A stretch of 64,000 nt of DNA, taken from Dermanyssus gallinae. Taxonomy: Eukaryota; Arthropoda; Arachnida; Mesostigmata; Dermanyssidae. Positions 11,480 to 23,259 of the stretch are shown here, in pieces. Made by a program: the position numbers and the translations under genes. Every line of letters begins with the position of its first letter. The stretch's first letter is position 1. The notes beneath the pieces were generated by a model. The model searched no databases, was not told the DNA's origin, and saw nothing but the letters and a program-made list of their open reading frames with translations. Location of the stretch: positions 376,001 through 440,000 of the forward strand of contig QVRM01001473.1 of assembly GCA_003439945.1 (NCBI GenBank), in the 5' to 3' direction.

Positions 11480-12830
11480 GTAGACTCTATTCAAGAGGTC
11501 CTTCCTGCTGTAAAGCAGCTGGCCATAATAGGTAAGCGTAAATAACTAAGCCTAAGTTGAAAAACTTGCTGAAAGCTCCTGAGAGATATGAGATCAAGGT
11601 GATCCATTTACAGGCAACACTGTAGCTTTGCAGACGTTCCCTGGCGTCGTGGGGCTTGATTATATATAAACTAAACAATTCAGCAACCTGTTCCACCAGA
11701 CGAAAAATGCAGAGACCGCCCATGCGTCTCGCAGCTCGCTGCGTAGTATTTGGCGCACGTCTGCAAGCAGAACCAACAACGGCATTGATGGCCATCCTGG
11801 TAAAATTCTTGGGTTGAATAAACCAAGTGATGATGGTAGCTATCCATGATGTACCTTGTTTACATTTGCCGACTAGTGTATACTATTCGATCCCAAAGCT
11901 CCATGACTGCGTGCACGTCTAACTGCGTTACCTCACGTTTTCCTATCACTCCAACATAAATTGGCCCTGAAATGGCTGACTAATTAAGCCTGATTCTGAT
12001 TGTTTCCGGATCCGCAATCAACTAGCAGTTACACACAACGGTTTCTTGTCGTCCACGGCAAATAAAATCACGTTTCAAATAACTTGTAAAGCCCTTCTGG
12101 ATGTGCAAAGTTTAACGATAAAAGCTGACTACGTCGCCGACAATTCGCCGAATGGCACCGCCGTTCCGGTGAGCCACAAATATGTCATCCGCATACATGG
12201 CGATGACGGTTTTGCTAAACACGTTGCTCCGTCTGCACATGACGGGCTAGGTCTGCGATGAATAAAGACAACTGAGCGGTCCCCTGGAGAGGTATCCACG
12301 TTTTGACTTAGCTGCAAAGTGTTCTCGCCTCTTATATTTACTTCAAGACGGTCATCAGCAAGATAAGCTGGAGAGCGGTCGTGGCAAAATGCCACCCAGT
12401 CCAGCGTGTCAAAATGAATCGACTAATTGTTGTCGGGGGCTTCGTCGAAGGCCTTGACATTTATAATAAGCAGGGCGTACATTTGACCCCCGGGTACAGC
12501 CAACACCAGCTCAACTTCCGACTGAACTACACGGATCGCGTCCTGTGTACCCTGACCCTTTCTGAATCCAAATTGCTCCGAAGGGAGGGCCTCTCCAACA
12601 GTTGGAAATACCCTCGAGATAATTGAATTAGCGAAGAACAGGTGCTCTGACGCGATACATCAGTAGAGATATGGATCATCCACGTTGTCGCCGTTTTTGC
12701 CGTGAATAGGTGAGTAAGCCTGCCCTCGTGCATTTATTGTCAGGTCGTAAACAGAGCTGTTTTTCAGGCTGCCCGGAACACCTTTAGTCAAGGTTAGCCT
12801 TAAGCTGTACCATCTCCACTACTACTAGAC
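11480..12830 (-). pseudogene. LINE RT relic (minus strand)
   Basis: Reading the minus strand, EQFGFRKGQGTQDAIRV (about 12590-12530) matches the RT block with FGFRKG. GIP-QGT...LSLFIADL (about 12295-12240) matches the block before the catalytic site. MYADDIFVAH (about 12202-12170) is the catalytic YADD block. The minus-strand ORF 11795-11487 has the Arg/Ala-rich character of the region after RT (NTTQRAARRMGG). Frames shift between blocks, so it is inactive. The clade is unassigned; the motif spellings differ from the R1-like copies. Confidence 0.65.
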
Positions 12831-13271
12831 CCCATGCTGGACCCAAACCCATTTTCCGCATGGCTGCCTTTATAAGAAATGGTACCCCAATTTGCTAACT
12901 CTTCGCTTGTGGAACATGCGGAGATAAAGTTGACGCTGACGGTTTGCATTTGCCTTAGATTCCCGAAAAGCTCTGGCAAATTTTCAAGGCATGCAGAATC
13001 AAACAGAATTTCAAGACGAGGTTTTAGAAAATTAAACTACGCACAACACTGAATTTCAAGGTGTCATGAGCGAAGTCGTAAAATAAATCGACACGAGATT
13101 ATAAATCGATACCACTTCGATATCGACGGCTCGATAAATAACGACACGAGATCTCACGGCGACAATTATTCGGGACCTCGCGACTATAGTAGAGGCAGTA
13201 ACGGCGAATAGCACGAAGGCGAGTATTTGAGATAGGCAAGGTCTGCTTCTTGTAGTGGTCACTTGCTAGCG
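12831..13271. other. No recognisable gene
   Basis: Nothing identified. Minus-strand ORF 13262-13056 has no recognisable domain. Confidence 0.35.
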
Positions 13272-13530
13272 TGATGGCGTGATTTAGGGGGGGGGGGGGG
13301 CTAGTGTGTTAGTCATGGTTGTCATTTACTATGTGTGTAGTACGTGATGCACAAAGTCATCATGTGTGTCTTTTTGCAACAAGACACACAAGATGTCGTT
13401 GTGTGTCCACGGTTTGATCCTTGTTGTTAATAAAATTTTCTTTGAACGAGTAGTAGATGATAAAATCATATTCCTGAGTGTCAGCGGCTACGCAAGTCTG
13501 TAGTGGACGGAGGATAGTCTAGAACTGAAA
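13272..13530 (+). mobile_element. SINE-A, diverged and internally expanded
   Basis: The words CTAGTGTGTTAGTCATGGTTGTCAT, TTTGATCCTTG, AAAATTTTCTTTGA and TCAGCGGC appear in the same order as in the SINE-A copy at 46241-46540. A run of 15 G replaces the GGGG after TCTAG. About 80 extra bases, including a (GTGT/ACAC) hairpin-like part, separate the head from box B. Confidence 0.65.
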
Positions 13531-13887
13531 ACATCCTGCCTATAATGTTTTCATTTTAATCGTACTCATGACTCATTATGCCTATTATGCCAAGGCATCA
13601 GACTGATACAACGTCGAAAGATTAACATGATCCAGTCGAATTGCGCAAACTCTTTGCGAACAGTCCACGAATGAACCACCAGTACCAGAACTATAGAAAT
13701 TCGTTGCGTTAGTTTTCAATATCATATCGATATTGTATGTCTTGTCCCTCTCTTCGTTCTAATCAGTTGGCAAAACCGGGGCGGTAATTTATGATAATAA
13801 AGTTGTGTTTATGGACATTGTTAGCTGATTCGGTTTATTCTGAAATGACTGGAAATTATCCACTACTTCAGAACTGGTACGAACTGA

Positions 13888-13924
<37 letters not shown>

Positions 13925-16325
13925 AGTCCAGTAATTGGTTATGACACAATGTGAATTTCTGCCCAGTGCTCTGAATGTCAAACTGAAGAGATTCTCTGAA
14001 GCGCGGGTAAACGGGTGTGAACAGTCTGACTAGTTCTCTGGTGTCGAGAAAGATGCCCTCAATACGCATCATTTGCGCGCATGATGGGGTCACGCCAAAA
14101 GAGAGTCACAGTTACCCCCCCCCCTCGTATAACTATTATATATCGCAGTGTGTAGAGGGAATGCCGTTTTATTGACTGTAGTCAGGCGCACCATGAGCTG
14201 AAATATAAATGTATTGTTAATAAAATCGCTAAAATACGCTCATTATCATGATCATGATCTCAACGTGTTTAACTAGTTTTTGAGTTGCCGTTTTTGGCGG
14301 CGTGGTTGTTGTGTCGCCTCTGTCGTTGTTAATGTTGTCGTCGTTTTTGCGACTGCTGTTAATATTCTCGAGCCCCCTTTTTGCTATGAGACCGGTGCGC
14401 TATTGTTGAAAGCACCATTTTTAATGCTGCCAATTTTGTAGTCGAAGTCGTAGTACTAATAGTAGTAGTAGTAGTAGAAAGCAGTAACAGCAGAAATAGT
14501 AGGAGTGGTAGTTTATGACGTGTATGAACTATATATTAGCCCAAGCGAGAGGCGGCGAATAACGCCGTCGAAAGATGAACTACTGCAACAGCAGCAGCTG
14601 CTGCTCCCACCGTTGCTACGTGTGTCGAATAGAGGTGGTCTGCCTACTGGCCTGAGTTAGGTACAAGGATCTTTAGGTCGCCAGCTGGTCTGCTCGTTCA
14701 GTGTCCCCTAGTGGCCCCTCGGCCAGCCTTCGCGTATTCGGTCTACCCCAACCCCAATCCATTCGAAGGGCCCTCGTCGTTCATGTATGTCGCCCCTTCT
14801 CGAGCAGAGGCGGCCGCAGCAACCTGCCGCAGCCCGCTGGGTGGGTGGGTTGTGTCGCATCTCTTCTTCCTGCTTGCGGCTGGCCCGCTTCCACGTTGCT
14901 TAAGGGGCGAAGGGGTCTAGCGGGCCAAGCGGCTCCCGCTGAGTTGCTTCCCTGCCCTGGGTACGTACTAGGTGCGCTGCGACGAATTCTGCTCCCGCTA
15001 CCGAACCTGAAAGGTGCTGTCTGCAGTCAGTGTCTGCTCCCCTCGACGAACACTGCTTTTTCCACCAACAAGGCTCTTGTCATAGCCCGGCCCCGGGCAC
15101 TTTAAGTTCTTCCCACGAAGAGCTCTTACTACTAGTACTATTGCTACGTCACTAGCGCTTCCACTATTACCACTACTACTACTACTACTGACGGCGCTGC
15201 CACTATTTCTGCTACAGTAGTATCAATTGGCAAACATACACAGCAAGTATAACATTCCCTATCAGCCGATGGAAGGAGAGGAAGGTTTAGGCGACGCAAG
15301 GTGCAAAACTTGTCTTCTTGAACCCAGCGAGCGTCAGCGACCAGACATACACCAACACTCAACGCAAACGTTCACACATTGAAACCGGGTCATATGACGG
15401 GGCATATGGGACAATGATACCTGTGTGTAGGTACACATTAGGATGTGATATCATCATCATCTTCATCATCAGCAGGCAAAGTTGGAAGACGACCCCCTTG
15501 TTCCCTTACTCGTCCCGTTCGTAACAGCTGAGCATCAGCTCGAGAGCAGTTGAAGAAAAGGCAAAAGATGAGGCTTAGAAAGTCTAGCCAACTCGTTGAA
15601 GAAGATTTCGTTCGAGCGTGCTCGTGTGCGTTGTCGCATTGAAATAAAGTGTTGGGCTATAGTTATACGATGAGCCCTACCCACTATAGAAGAAGGGGTG
15701 CAGCATGCGTACGTTCCTGTGCGTTGTTCGCTGGTGGAAGTGAGCACTACGGACGGGCAGCAGCATTATAGAGAAACGCAGCAAGCAATTCAATCACCGT
15801 TGGACGAACGATAACAATCAACTTGCCCTCCGAGAGCCGTTCTCTGCATCTTTGCTGCTCCTCTGTGCTCTCCTAGCTTTCTTCTAGCTGTCTTTGCCTG
15901 CACGCCATCTCTCCAGGCTCCGCTTTTGGTAGAACAGAAGTAGATTGAAGATATGACTTCAGGGTTCGGGCAGCCTGGCTGAGCCACGGCAAGGCACTCC
16001 CACAAAAACTCCCCGCTTTATCGCTCCCCTTTCGCACGGCAGTCATAATACCGACCTTCCTCTTTTCTGCTTCGAGCTTCCGCCATGTATTGTCCACATG
16101 CACGGTTTGCACTGGGAATCAACTGTGCCGTCGTATTTTCGTTGAGAACAATACGTATTGTGCCAACTGCGTTTGCCTGTTAAGAGTGAGTATAGCAAAA
16201 AGAACAAGAGGGCAAGGAAGTCTATCTTTGAATTTTGCAACGCCTTAACGTATCTACTAGAATAAGGTCAATTGTTTTTTCTGTTATCTTGTTGTTGAAT
16301 ACAGTTACTGCAAATCATCACTCTA
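13531..16325. other. No recognisable gene
   Basis: Contains poly-C (about 14107-14117), (AGT)n near 14460 and GC-rich ORFs (14701-15105 plus; 15873-16240 minus) without a domain I recognise. A (CAG)-(CTG) palindrome, CAGCAGCAGCTGCTGCTG, lies at about 14590-14607. Host exons cannot be excluded but are not supported. Confidence 0.4.
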
Positions 16326-16800
16326 CAAAGACCTTTTAGTAATTTTTGACCGCCAAATGAAAGTTACATGGCCGAGGTTGTCAAAGGCGCGTCTTGAATG
16401 CGCAACCTCATATTGCGGTCGTTCATTGTACAGGATCATAATGTGTACTTCAGGCTGTATCAAACGTTGGTGATACCAAAGTGGACTTATTGCTCTCACG
16501 TCTGGGTGCAATTCTATAAAAGATACGTTGACTTTTTGCAAAGCGTGCAGGATACATTTGTAAAACGAGTTTCTCGTTGGTGCTGTCTACCGCGCGAGCA
16601 AATCACATTTGATTACAAAATATTTTGTTCTAAGGCCAAATATTCTTCGAAGCGACGTCTCCATCCACATTTCACGAGGTCGCTCGTGTGCCCGTTGTGA
16701 ACAATTCACAGCCTGGAGGATTGCGCGTCGTTCACAGATTCGAAGCGCCTTTGCTTCTATTGTAATATTTTTTTAATAAAGGTGATATGATATGATTGAA
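16326..16800 (+). pseudogene. 3' end of a CR1/jockey-like LINE
   Basis: The early part reads KDLLVIFDRQMKVTW (about 16330-16375), the KDLGVxxD block that follows the RT palm in CR1/L2/jockey-type elements. It shifts into the 100-codon ORF 16398-16700, with LYQTLVIPKWTYCSHVWV and the following YKRYVDFLQSVQDTFVKRV, typical of the post-RT thumb region of those clades. The tail ends AATAAAGGTGATATGATATGATTGA, a short tandem-repeat 3' terminus common in CR1/L2-type LINEs. It is a 5'-truncated relic. Confidence 0.75.
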
Positions 16801-18213
16801 AGCATTCATTTGGTTATGCTGAGATTATTGTTACCAAAATCCAATTACGGTTACCTTTGACAGCAGTCACTCAATAAAATTAGAGAGCTTAACATACTGA
16901 TATTTACAACTCGTAAACAATGTGCATGTCCAATTTAATTCTCGCTTTTTCTAATTTGTTAAAGACACCATCTAATTTAGTTAGTTGCTTACTTTATACA
17001 CAAACATGTATACATATATGTATTTGTTGCACTATTTTTATTATCTTGTTGCTGGACGGCATTGCAAAAGCATTAGCCGGCCGGAAAGATAAACTGGACT
17101 TCTCCACAGTCAGGCTACTTAATTGTTGCGGCCTGTTCCCCTGAGATCTTGCTTTTTAGCCACGGGGTTAACACACCTGCTTAAAGGTTAATCGTAACCT
17201 TTCGACGGGGGACTCGAGATCATTCGGGTTCTTGCGTCAGAGGCTGTTGCTTGACATTTAACGAGGAAATACAGCAATTCTGGGCACATTGTTGAACTGA
17301 GCTAAACCTGGGTTAGAGAACTCGTGACTATACGCTCGCGCGAAGACAACTGTTTACTCCAAAGTACTAACTTATTAAGTTTTAATAAACACATTTACCC
17401 ACATTTAATATATATATATATATATATATATATCACTAGTCAGCTGTTTGCTTTCAATCGTTTGGAATCACTGGCCGCACGCAGCGGCCAACTATTTGGA
17501 GACTCTGTAAGGAATCGCCTTTTTCCACGTGAATCCCGTGATTAGCGGGAGATAATGGCCTAGAAGAAGGAAAAGACCGGCTTGAGTTGTACACTTAATA
17601 CAACAGCCAAATCGAAACATAGAAAAGCGAAGTTCGCTGCGTTGGCTCGTAAAATAAGGCGACTAAAAGCGGCAGCTAGTTAAAATCAACCGTACTCATC
17701 TGCTTCAGAACCCATCGACGTGATAAAGTTTTTGCAAATGTGCCGTCCTCAGAAAGTGGCGTTTTTACGAACGACGATGCAAATTTAGTTACCGATGAAT
17801 GGAAGGCAGTGATCTCCAGAGGACAAGAAAGCGTCCTCGGAAGCTTAAAAACAAATCGGCGCCATCCGGTCCAAGTCCTCCCGTCAGCCGAAGGGTCTTT
17901 TTATTGTTGTTATTGCGTGAAGAAGCGATAAAACAAATTATGAATCGACTGTCTCTACACGTGAGGCGTTTAATGGTGGCCATTTTTATTTGCAGTGAAG
18001 TGCACAGACTCTACGCCCTCGCTAAACTGGAGTCGAGGGTTGACATGAATTATGTCTGGTTAAATAACATTGATAAAAGAGGCAGTGCATTTGTCGACTC
18101 TGCTCGATATTCTGCTGATGGCTGAATGCAACGATTTGAATGCATACCGCGCCAGAATAAATAGGGGTGATAAAGGTTTCACCGATTAACGCATTCTGTC
18201 TGCTCTTGAGAAT
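16801..18213. other. Mostly unassigned; possible LINE gag scrap
   Basis: Holds a (TA)n tract at 17408-17433. Around 17780-17900 two frames read DEWKAVISRG and RTRKRPRKLKNKSAPSGP, resembling N-terminal parts of LINE ORF1 proteins, but there is no zinc knuckle to confirm this. Nothing else recognised. Confidence 0.3.
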
Positions 18214-19334
18214 GTTTTTTTTAAAGGGAGAATCTGCTATTTTGTAAACAGTCCTGTGATGATGCGTCCCAGCTACTCTCCCCTCTCCCTCGGCTTCTCG
18301 TCTCGACCACTTCCCATACGAGAACCGCTCAAGCCTTTCCCGCATAGCCGTTTTCTTGGCTGTCTTAAGTGTCAAAAGGCGTCAAACAAGTTCGTCGCCT
18401 TCTTCCATGCAGCCGCCAACGTCATCATATGAGCGACAACCTCCCTGATGGGCTTCCTACAGCCGTTGGTCCTGGTTCCCGCGCTTCCCTAAGGGCAAAA
18501 CACCGCAGAACAGCATGCTCCACTGTGTCCGCCTCCAGAGTCACACAGTACGCAAGTGTTGCTGATGGCCTTCTTAATCCTTGACATATAACTCTGGAAC
18601 TGGCCCTGTCCGGTCAGTACCTGAATCGTCCAGTAGAAAAGTTTCCCGTGTCGGCGGTCGTACCACACCCTAAGGTCCGGCATTAGACTCTTGGTCCAAG
18701 TCCCTGCGGTAAGACCGGGTCTTACCTGCGCCCATTCCTCATGCCAGGCCGATATTTTGGCACTCCTGGCCCTGGTGAGAACCAGATCTTCATCTAGATA
18801 TATTTTACTTCTTTCAGCTCCTAGGAGGTTTCATATCAGCATCTTGGCTAGAACGAGGAGAGCTTCAGTCAAGACCGTCCCATCCGCCCGGCTTACCCTG
18901 ATTGGCAGCGTTCGTTTGGTCGACCTTAGTGGCCCCTATTTTTGGCTGTCCGCAGTGCCATGTCCCTCCAGACTGCGGCTGCGTATAGCGCCGTTGATTC
19001 AGCTATCGAGGCCTGAAGCCTTCTTTTTTCCTCTGCCACACCACTGACACTATGCATGATCCGCACCAGATTCAGGGAGACCTTTCGGGCCTTTTCGGCC
19101 ACGCACTTCACGTGTGCAGATCCGGTCAGTCCCGTGTCTAGCATGACCCCAAGGTACTTCACCTTCTTTTTTACATATCTATGTATCGGGCCTGTCGCTG
19201 CTGATCGCTGTCTGTCGCTGCTGGCCGTGACCATGAGTGCAAGGTCGTCGGCATACCCCAACGTCTTCACTTTACACGGGAGACCTCGGACCTCGAGCAC
19301 CCTGTTATATACTATATTCTAGAGCACGGGTCCT

Positions 19335-19934
19335 GGCTTGGTCGTAGCTTGATCGCACTGGTGGGGAAGTGGACTACTACATCACACAAGTGCTCACAGG
19401 ACTTGGGGAGTTTCGTTCCTACCTCTACCGAATTGGCAAGGCAGTGCGCCCAACATGTCTCCATTGCAGTCAATCGGTGGACGACACATCAGAACACACT
19501 GGCCTATTCTACCTCGCCTGGGAGGCCCATCACCGACGTTTACAGAACTTACGCGGCTGCACTTCGACGACTTCACCTAGTCTTCCTGCTCTAGTCACAA
19601 GGATAACAACTTCACTTGATGATTGGTGCACAATTGCATCATCAAGTGTGTTTTAACCGAGAAAAAGCGGGTTAACCACATGCGAATGTCGACGTCCTCT
19701 CTGGCTACGAGAGGCCGGCGCGACTAGTAAACCGGGCTAATACACCCCCCTCAGTAGTTTGTTGTAACGCTAACAGCACTTCCCTGCTGGGGGGGGGGGG
19801 AAGAGGGACATGACTAGTGTTTAGTGGGTTGGAGTCCTAAACTGCCGTCCCATACTTGCAGTTAAAGACAATCCTGCAGTGGTGACCACGTGTGCGTTCC
19901 GCATTTTCCAGTTAGTCCTCTCTCCAAAAAAAAA
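19335..19934 (+). mobile_element. R1-like 3' fragment nested in M1 RT gene
   Basis: A plus-strand 600-bp piece encodes the R1-like C-terminal region (DYYITQVLTGLGEFRSYLYR, then CLHCSQSVDDTSEH). Its 3' UTR shares the order TTTAGTGGGTTGGAGTC ... GTTAGTCCTCTCTCC(A)n with the 3' UTRs ending at 34837 and 47804, and it ends in an A run at 19926-19934. The flanks are CACGGGTCCT (19325-19334) and CACGTGTCTT (19935-19944), an 8/10 target duplication lying in the LGPV codons of M1's PQGSILGPV motif. It is a 5'-truncated insertion in the opposite orientation to its host. Confidence 0.8.
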
Positions 19935-20693
19935 CACGTGTCTTAGAATCGAGCCCTGTGGGACTCCGGCAATAACATCATACCCCCCCCCCCCTGCAAT
20001 CAGACCTCATCTAAGTAGGATGAAATCATTCGGAGGTAGAGGAAAATCCCTTCTTCTCTATGGCTTCCACAATTACTTTCCAATTAATTGCATTGAAGGT
20101 ATTCTTGATATCCAGGAGTATCAGGAGCACTAATCCCCTCGTTTTGAGGGTCTTTATGGTCTCCTCACCCGCCCGTTGCAGAACCCTTTTTAGAGCCTCC
20201 AGTATGGATCTGCCTTTCCGGGAACCGTACTGGGCTGATCGGGCGTTCTTTTCCTGGATCACTTCGTTTAGTCTATTGACAATAACGTTCTACAAGATCT
20301 TACTCCTGGCGTCAATAAGGCATATGGGCCGGTAAGCTGAGGGTCCCGTCTTCCAACGGGTTTGGGAATCAAGACAAGGTTAGCCCTCTTTCACAGCCTT
20401 GGGAATCTTTTTTCCCCCAGAAGCTTATTGGTGAGGTCATGGGCGACCTTAGGCCATATTTTGACAATTTGCATCGCTACCTACGGGGAAACTCCATTTA
20501 GGCCGGGCGCTTTGCCGGTTGGCAACCGTTACCGGGCTTGCTCAACCTCCTCCAGTGTAACCTTCGGGATTTATTCCAGGGCAACCGAGATCTCCTTGTG
20601 TTCTCTATATGTATTGGTATTCATTAGCCACCGTGTTCTCTATCGACAACCCTTGTCTATCTCTTCTAGGCTCTTTACATCGAGCCCCACATT

Positions 20694-20902
20694 TACCGAG
20701 GGCCGGGCATGTTAAGATATCTAGGGTTTCCCCAACAATCCTTGTGGCAGCATAGACGCTGACTCTTAGCGGTATGGTTTATCATCTCTTCTCAATGAGC
20801 ATCGCTTAAAGCAAATTCGACCAACAACAGGGATCGAACCGGCGACACCCCGGTAGATGACAACCATGACTAGTGCACTAGTCCCCTAGACCACGCCGCC
20901 CT
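20694..20902 (-). mobile_element. SINE-A nested in M1 endonuclease gene
   Basis: Minus-strand copy with the head GGCGGCGTGGTCTAGGGGAC, a box-B-like GGTTCGATCCC, the body word GCTCATTGAGAAG and the 3' word GATATCTTAACATGCCCGGC. It sits directly after the codons for GDFNAASIAWG. The flanks CCCCACATT (20685-20693) and CCCCATGCT (20903-20911) are a weak (6/9) candidate duplication. Confidence 0.85.
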
Positions 20903-21269
20903 CCCCATGCTATGCTGGCCGCGTTAAAGTCTCCGGTGATCACTACCCTCTTGCCTACATGTGCCCCCGCGCTCTGCGCAAGTTCGTCGAGAAATTCCTC
21001 GAATTCCCCCTCCTCCCTGTTTGGAGAGAAGTAGCAGCTCTAAAGTACCGCTACCCCCATCAGTCTCCAATGAGGAGAAACCTCTTTCGGCTCCCCGCCC
21101 CCTAATCGCAAGGTTTTCTCAGAACCCGTCCACCAGATTGCGGTATCCGCCTCTGCGTCAAATACCCATTCCACCTTCCGCTTAGTGATCGCGATGTTTG
21201 GTTCGGGCAGCAGACAGAGACTCCTCCAAACATAACAAGGCGAGCATGAGGGATTGCGTTCAGTTCAAC

Positions 21270-21490
21270 TGCGCAACGAATATCGGCTGAGAACTACAAG
21301 GGAAGTTCTAGAGGAGACGTTGCAAAATACTGCCGTAATGAAATTAGGTGTAGAAGATGTGGCCAACCTAGTCACCTCTAAACTGCAAGCACTAGGCAAA
21401 ATGTGCAAACTGCAGAGGTCCCCACGCGTCGCCTTCGCTGCCCTGCTCTATCCAAATTTGAAAAATAAAGCAACGCAAAATCTACTGATG
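21270..21490 (+). pseudogene. LINE ORF1 (gag) zinc-knuckle relic
   Basis: Three successive CCHC-like knuckles can be read by allowing frame changes: NYKGSSRGDVAKYC (first Cys residues lost, VAKYC retained), RCRRCGQPSHLSKL (CX2CX4H, final Cys lost) and CANCRGPH...PC. This triplet is typical of ORF1 proteins of jockey-type LINEs, which bind element RNA. The uninterrupted 118-codon frame across 21254-21610 is not the gag frame for all knuckles, so it is a decayed gene. Confidence 0.65.
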
Positions 21491-22239
21491 GTGGTCGCTT
21501 GTTGCAACAGGTTGTCATCAGAACATCTTGAACCAACACAAATCAAGGTAATTGACTCGCGGCAGCAGGTTGCTACCAGACTTCTCAACCGCTCTAAATC
21601 CCTCGCATAAATCATCCAGATTATCGCCACCTACCTATGCCTCTGTGGTGAGAAAATTTGCCGTAAAGACTTCGTCTAATCCCAGCGTTCGCGTAAATCT
21701 ATCGGGATCAACATCCCTTCCTGAGAAGCGGATTCGCGCCGTGGAAGAGTGATCGCCCATCTCCGCCACTTGTAAATTGAAGCGACGTGATTGTATCCCC
21801 AGGATGGATAATTCTTCTAAAAAAACTGATTGAGATTTTGACCCCGTTGTTGTACACTCTTTTGATGGTCACCTAGTATCCTTTGTTACTTGGGATTCTT
21901 TATTTAGATTTACCTACAATTTCTTCCGTTAATGCATTTTGTAAGTTAAATTAATCAAAACTACACGCGAAATGTAAAAGCCGGCAAACATTCGGATGAC
22001 GTTAGATTAGGGCCTAGTAGCTTAGCTTTTATCCGCCTACACGCGGGCACTGGAGGGATAAAAAATCCGGTCAACCGGAGTTTAATAACTCTGGTAAAAG
22101 ACTTTTTTGAGGAAGAAGGAGCCCTATTTCGTGCAGTCAGGCGTCACATTCCGCATGAATTCAGCGTACTCGAAAACCGCTAATTTAAACAGTCGTCGTT
22201 ACTTCAGTACAATCTGAGCTGCAAAGACGGCATTCTATC

Positions 22240-23250
22240 ATAATCGTTTAGAATTCTTACCTGGCGACTCCTCTCAGCTCCGGAAATTCATCAACGGTCT
22301 CTGTGGTAGGCGACACGATTCAGTGAGCTTATATTCCGTGTTATTAGATGGCAACAGTAAAACATTAGTAACCCAGTTGAAATTGCTGACTAGCTAAAGC
22401 GTAAAGGTAATAACAAGGGTTTTTCACCTCGAAAAGGGCAGGCATGTGGAATCATACTTGATAGAGTATGGTAAAAATATAATGTATTTTCACTCTCTGC
22501 TGTTTCGCTGTCCAATGCTTTTGGTAGCTTTCGCCGCTGTAAGGCAAACTGGAATCAAAGTAGCATGTGGGTGATGGGGGAGCCTGCAAAGTCTTTGCTC
22601 GATTTATTGCAAGACCAGCTCGATCTATTGCAAGAATATTGACTATTATTATAAATTATTGGTTTGAGTCTTGAGCTTCCCATCACGGTGGAAGTCGACA
22701 GCGGTGTTCACATTAATTAAGAAGGAGAGTGAATGACACCGCGCAGCCAATTATAGGCCGATCTCGCCGTTGATTATATCTTAAAGATCATCAAGGAACT
22801 AGTGTTGGTCAGGCTTAATCAATCAATAGAGTCAACTACTTCAATTTTCTTTCGCCCAGCCTGTTCAGCTTTTGCAGGAATAAATTGATTGATCTTGCGT
22901 TGGGCCACTTTGGAAGCGTGTATCCGATTTGGTCGAGGTGCATAACTCGTTTTGCGTCTCACTATTTTTTAACTGTGTTGGCTGCTTTCAGCTGTCCTGA
23001 TTATTCTCTTCGGCTCCAAATGAGCCCTCAGCTGGGTTGCTACATGCTGGCGATTAGGCGCTTGGGTAGAATTAAATGGATTGGGGTCTTGTCAGAGAGC
23101 TTACTTCTAGTGTACAAAACTGTGTTCTTACCAGTGCAAGGTTTGGTATCTTTCTGATGAGCGTGACGTCAATTGATGATAAACTGTATAATCTTGCCAA
23201 TATGATGATCGTCGAAAAAAGTAGATGCTACCTGAAAGTTAAATTTCAAC
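22240..23250 (+). pseudogene. LINE RT relic (NYRPIS block)
   Basis: Reads LRKFINGLCGRRHDSVSLYS (about 22270-22330), resembling the linker between endonuclease and RT. SRWKSTAVFTLIKKESE (about 22680-22730) followed by RAANYRPISPLI (about 22744-22780) is the conserved RT block with NYRPIS. Frames shift repeatedly; no catalytic YADD is readable. A jockey/CR1-like origin is inferred. Confidence 0.6.
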
Positions 23251-23259
23251 ATCGACTTC

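Larger units (their letters stand above)
18480..21225 (-). pseudogene. M1 ORF2: endonuclease-RT polyprotein relic
   Basis: Minus strand, 5' to 3'. LPEPNIAITK (21225-21190) corresponds to the SEPN block of the endonuclease; SCYFSPNREEGEF and VVITGDFNAASIAWG (about 20960-20905) carry the catalytic Asp/Asn block. After the SINE, GYADDLALMV (about 19262-19230), KVKYLGVMLDTGLTGS, and an RT block GVPQGSIL (19966-19943) that is cut by an insertion and resumes as GPVL-NIVYN (about 19335-19305). Near the 3' end TIQVLTGQGQFQSYMSRI and CVLCDS (18650-18540) resemble the C-terminal zinc-binding region. Stops and frame changes are present throughout. By analogy with R1 elements the intact protein would nick target DNA and copy the element RNA there. 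Confidence 0.8.
18214..21240 (-). mobile_element. R1-like non-LTR element M1, interrupted twice
   Basis: Minus-strand element with endonuclease, RT and C-terminal zinc segment in order, and a 3' end at the T run 18214-18222 (an A tail on the minus strand, preceded by CTCCCTTT). It is interrupted by SINE-A (20694-20902) inside the endonuclease gene and by a plus-strand R1-like 3' fragment (19335-19934) inside the RT gene. The 5' limit near 21240 is where a plus-strand LINE begins. The element is heavily decayed. Confidence 0.8.
21250..23250 (+). mobile_element. Plus-strand LINE relic (gag knuckles + RT)
   Basis: Gag-like zinc knuckles at 21300-21470 are followed at 22240-23250 by RT-type sequence on the same strand, the normal gag-then-pol order of jockey/CR1-type elements. 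The region between (about 21780-22240) should hold the endonuclease but only vague traces are visible. Boundaries are uncertain. Confidence 0.6.

Noticed and set aside
14701..15105. 134-codon GC-rich ORF
   Set aside because: No domain, overlapping ORF in another frame, and composition alone explains its length.
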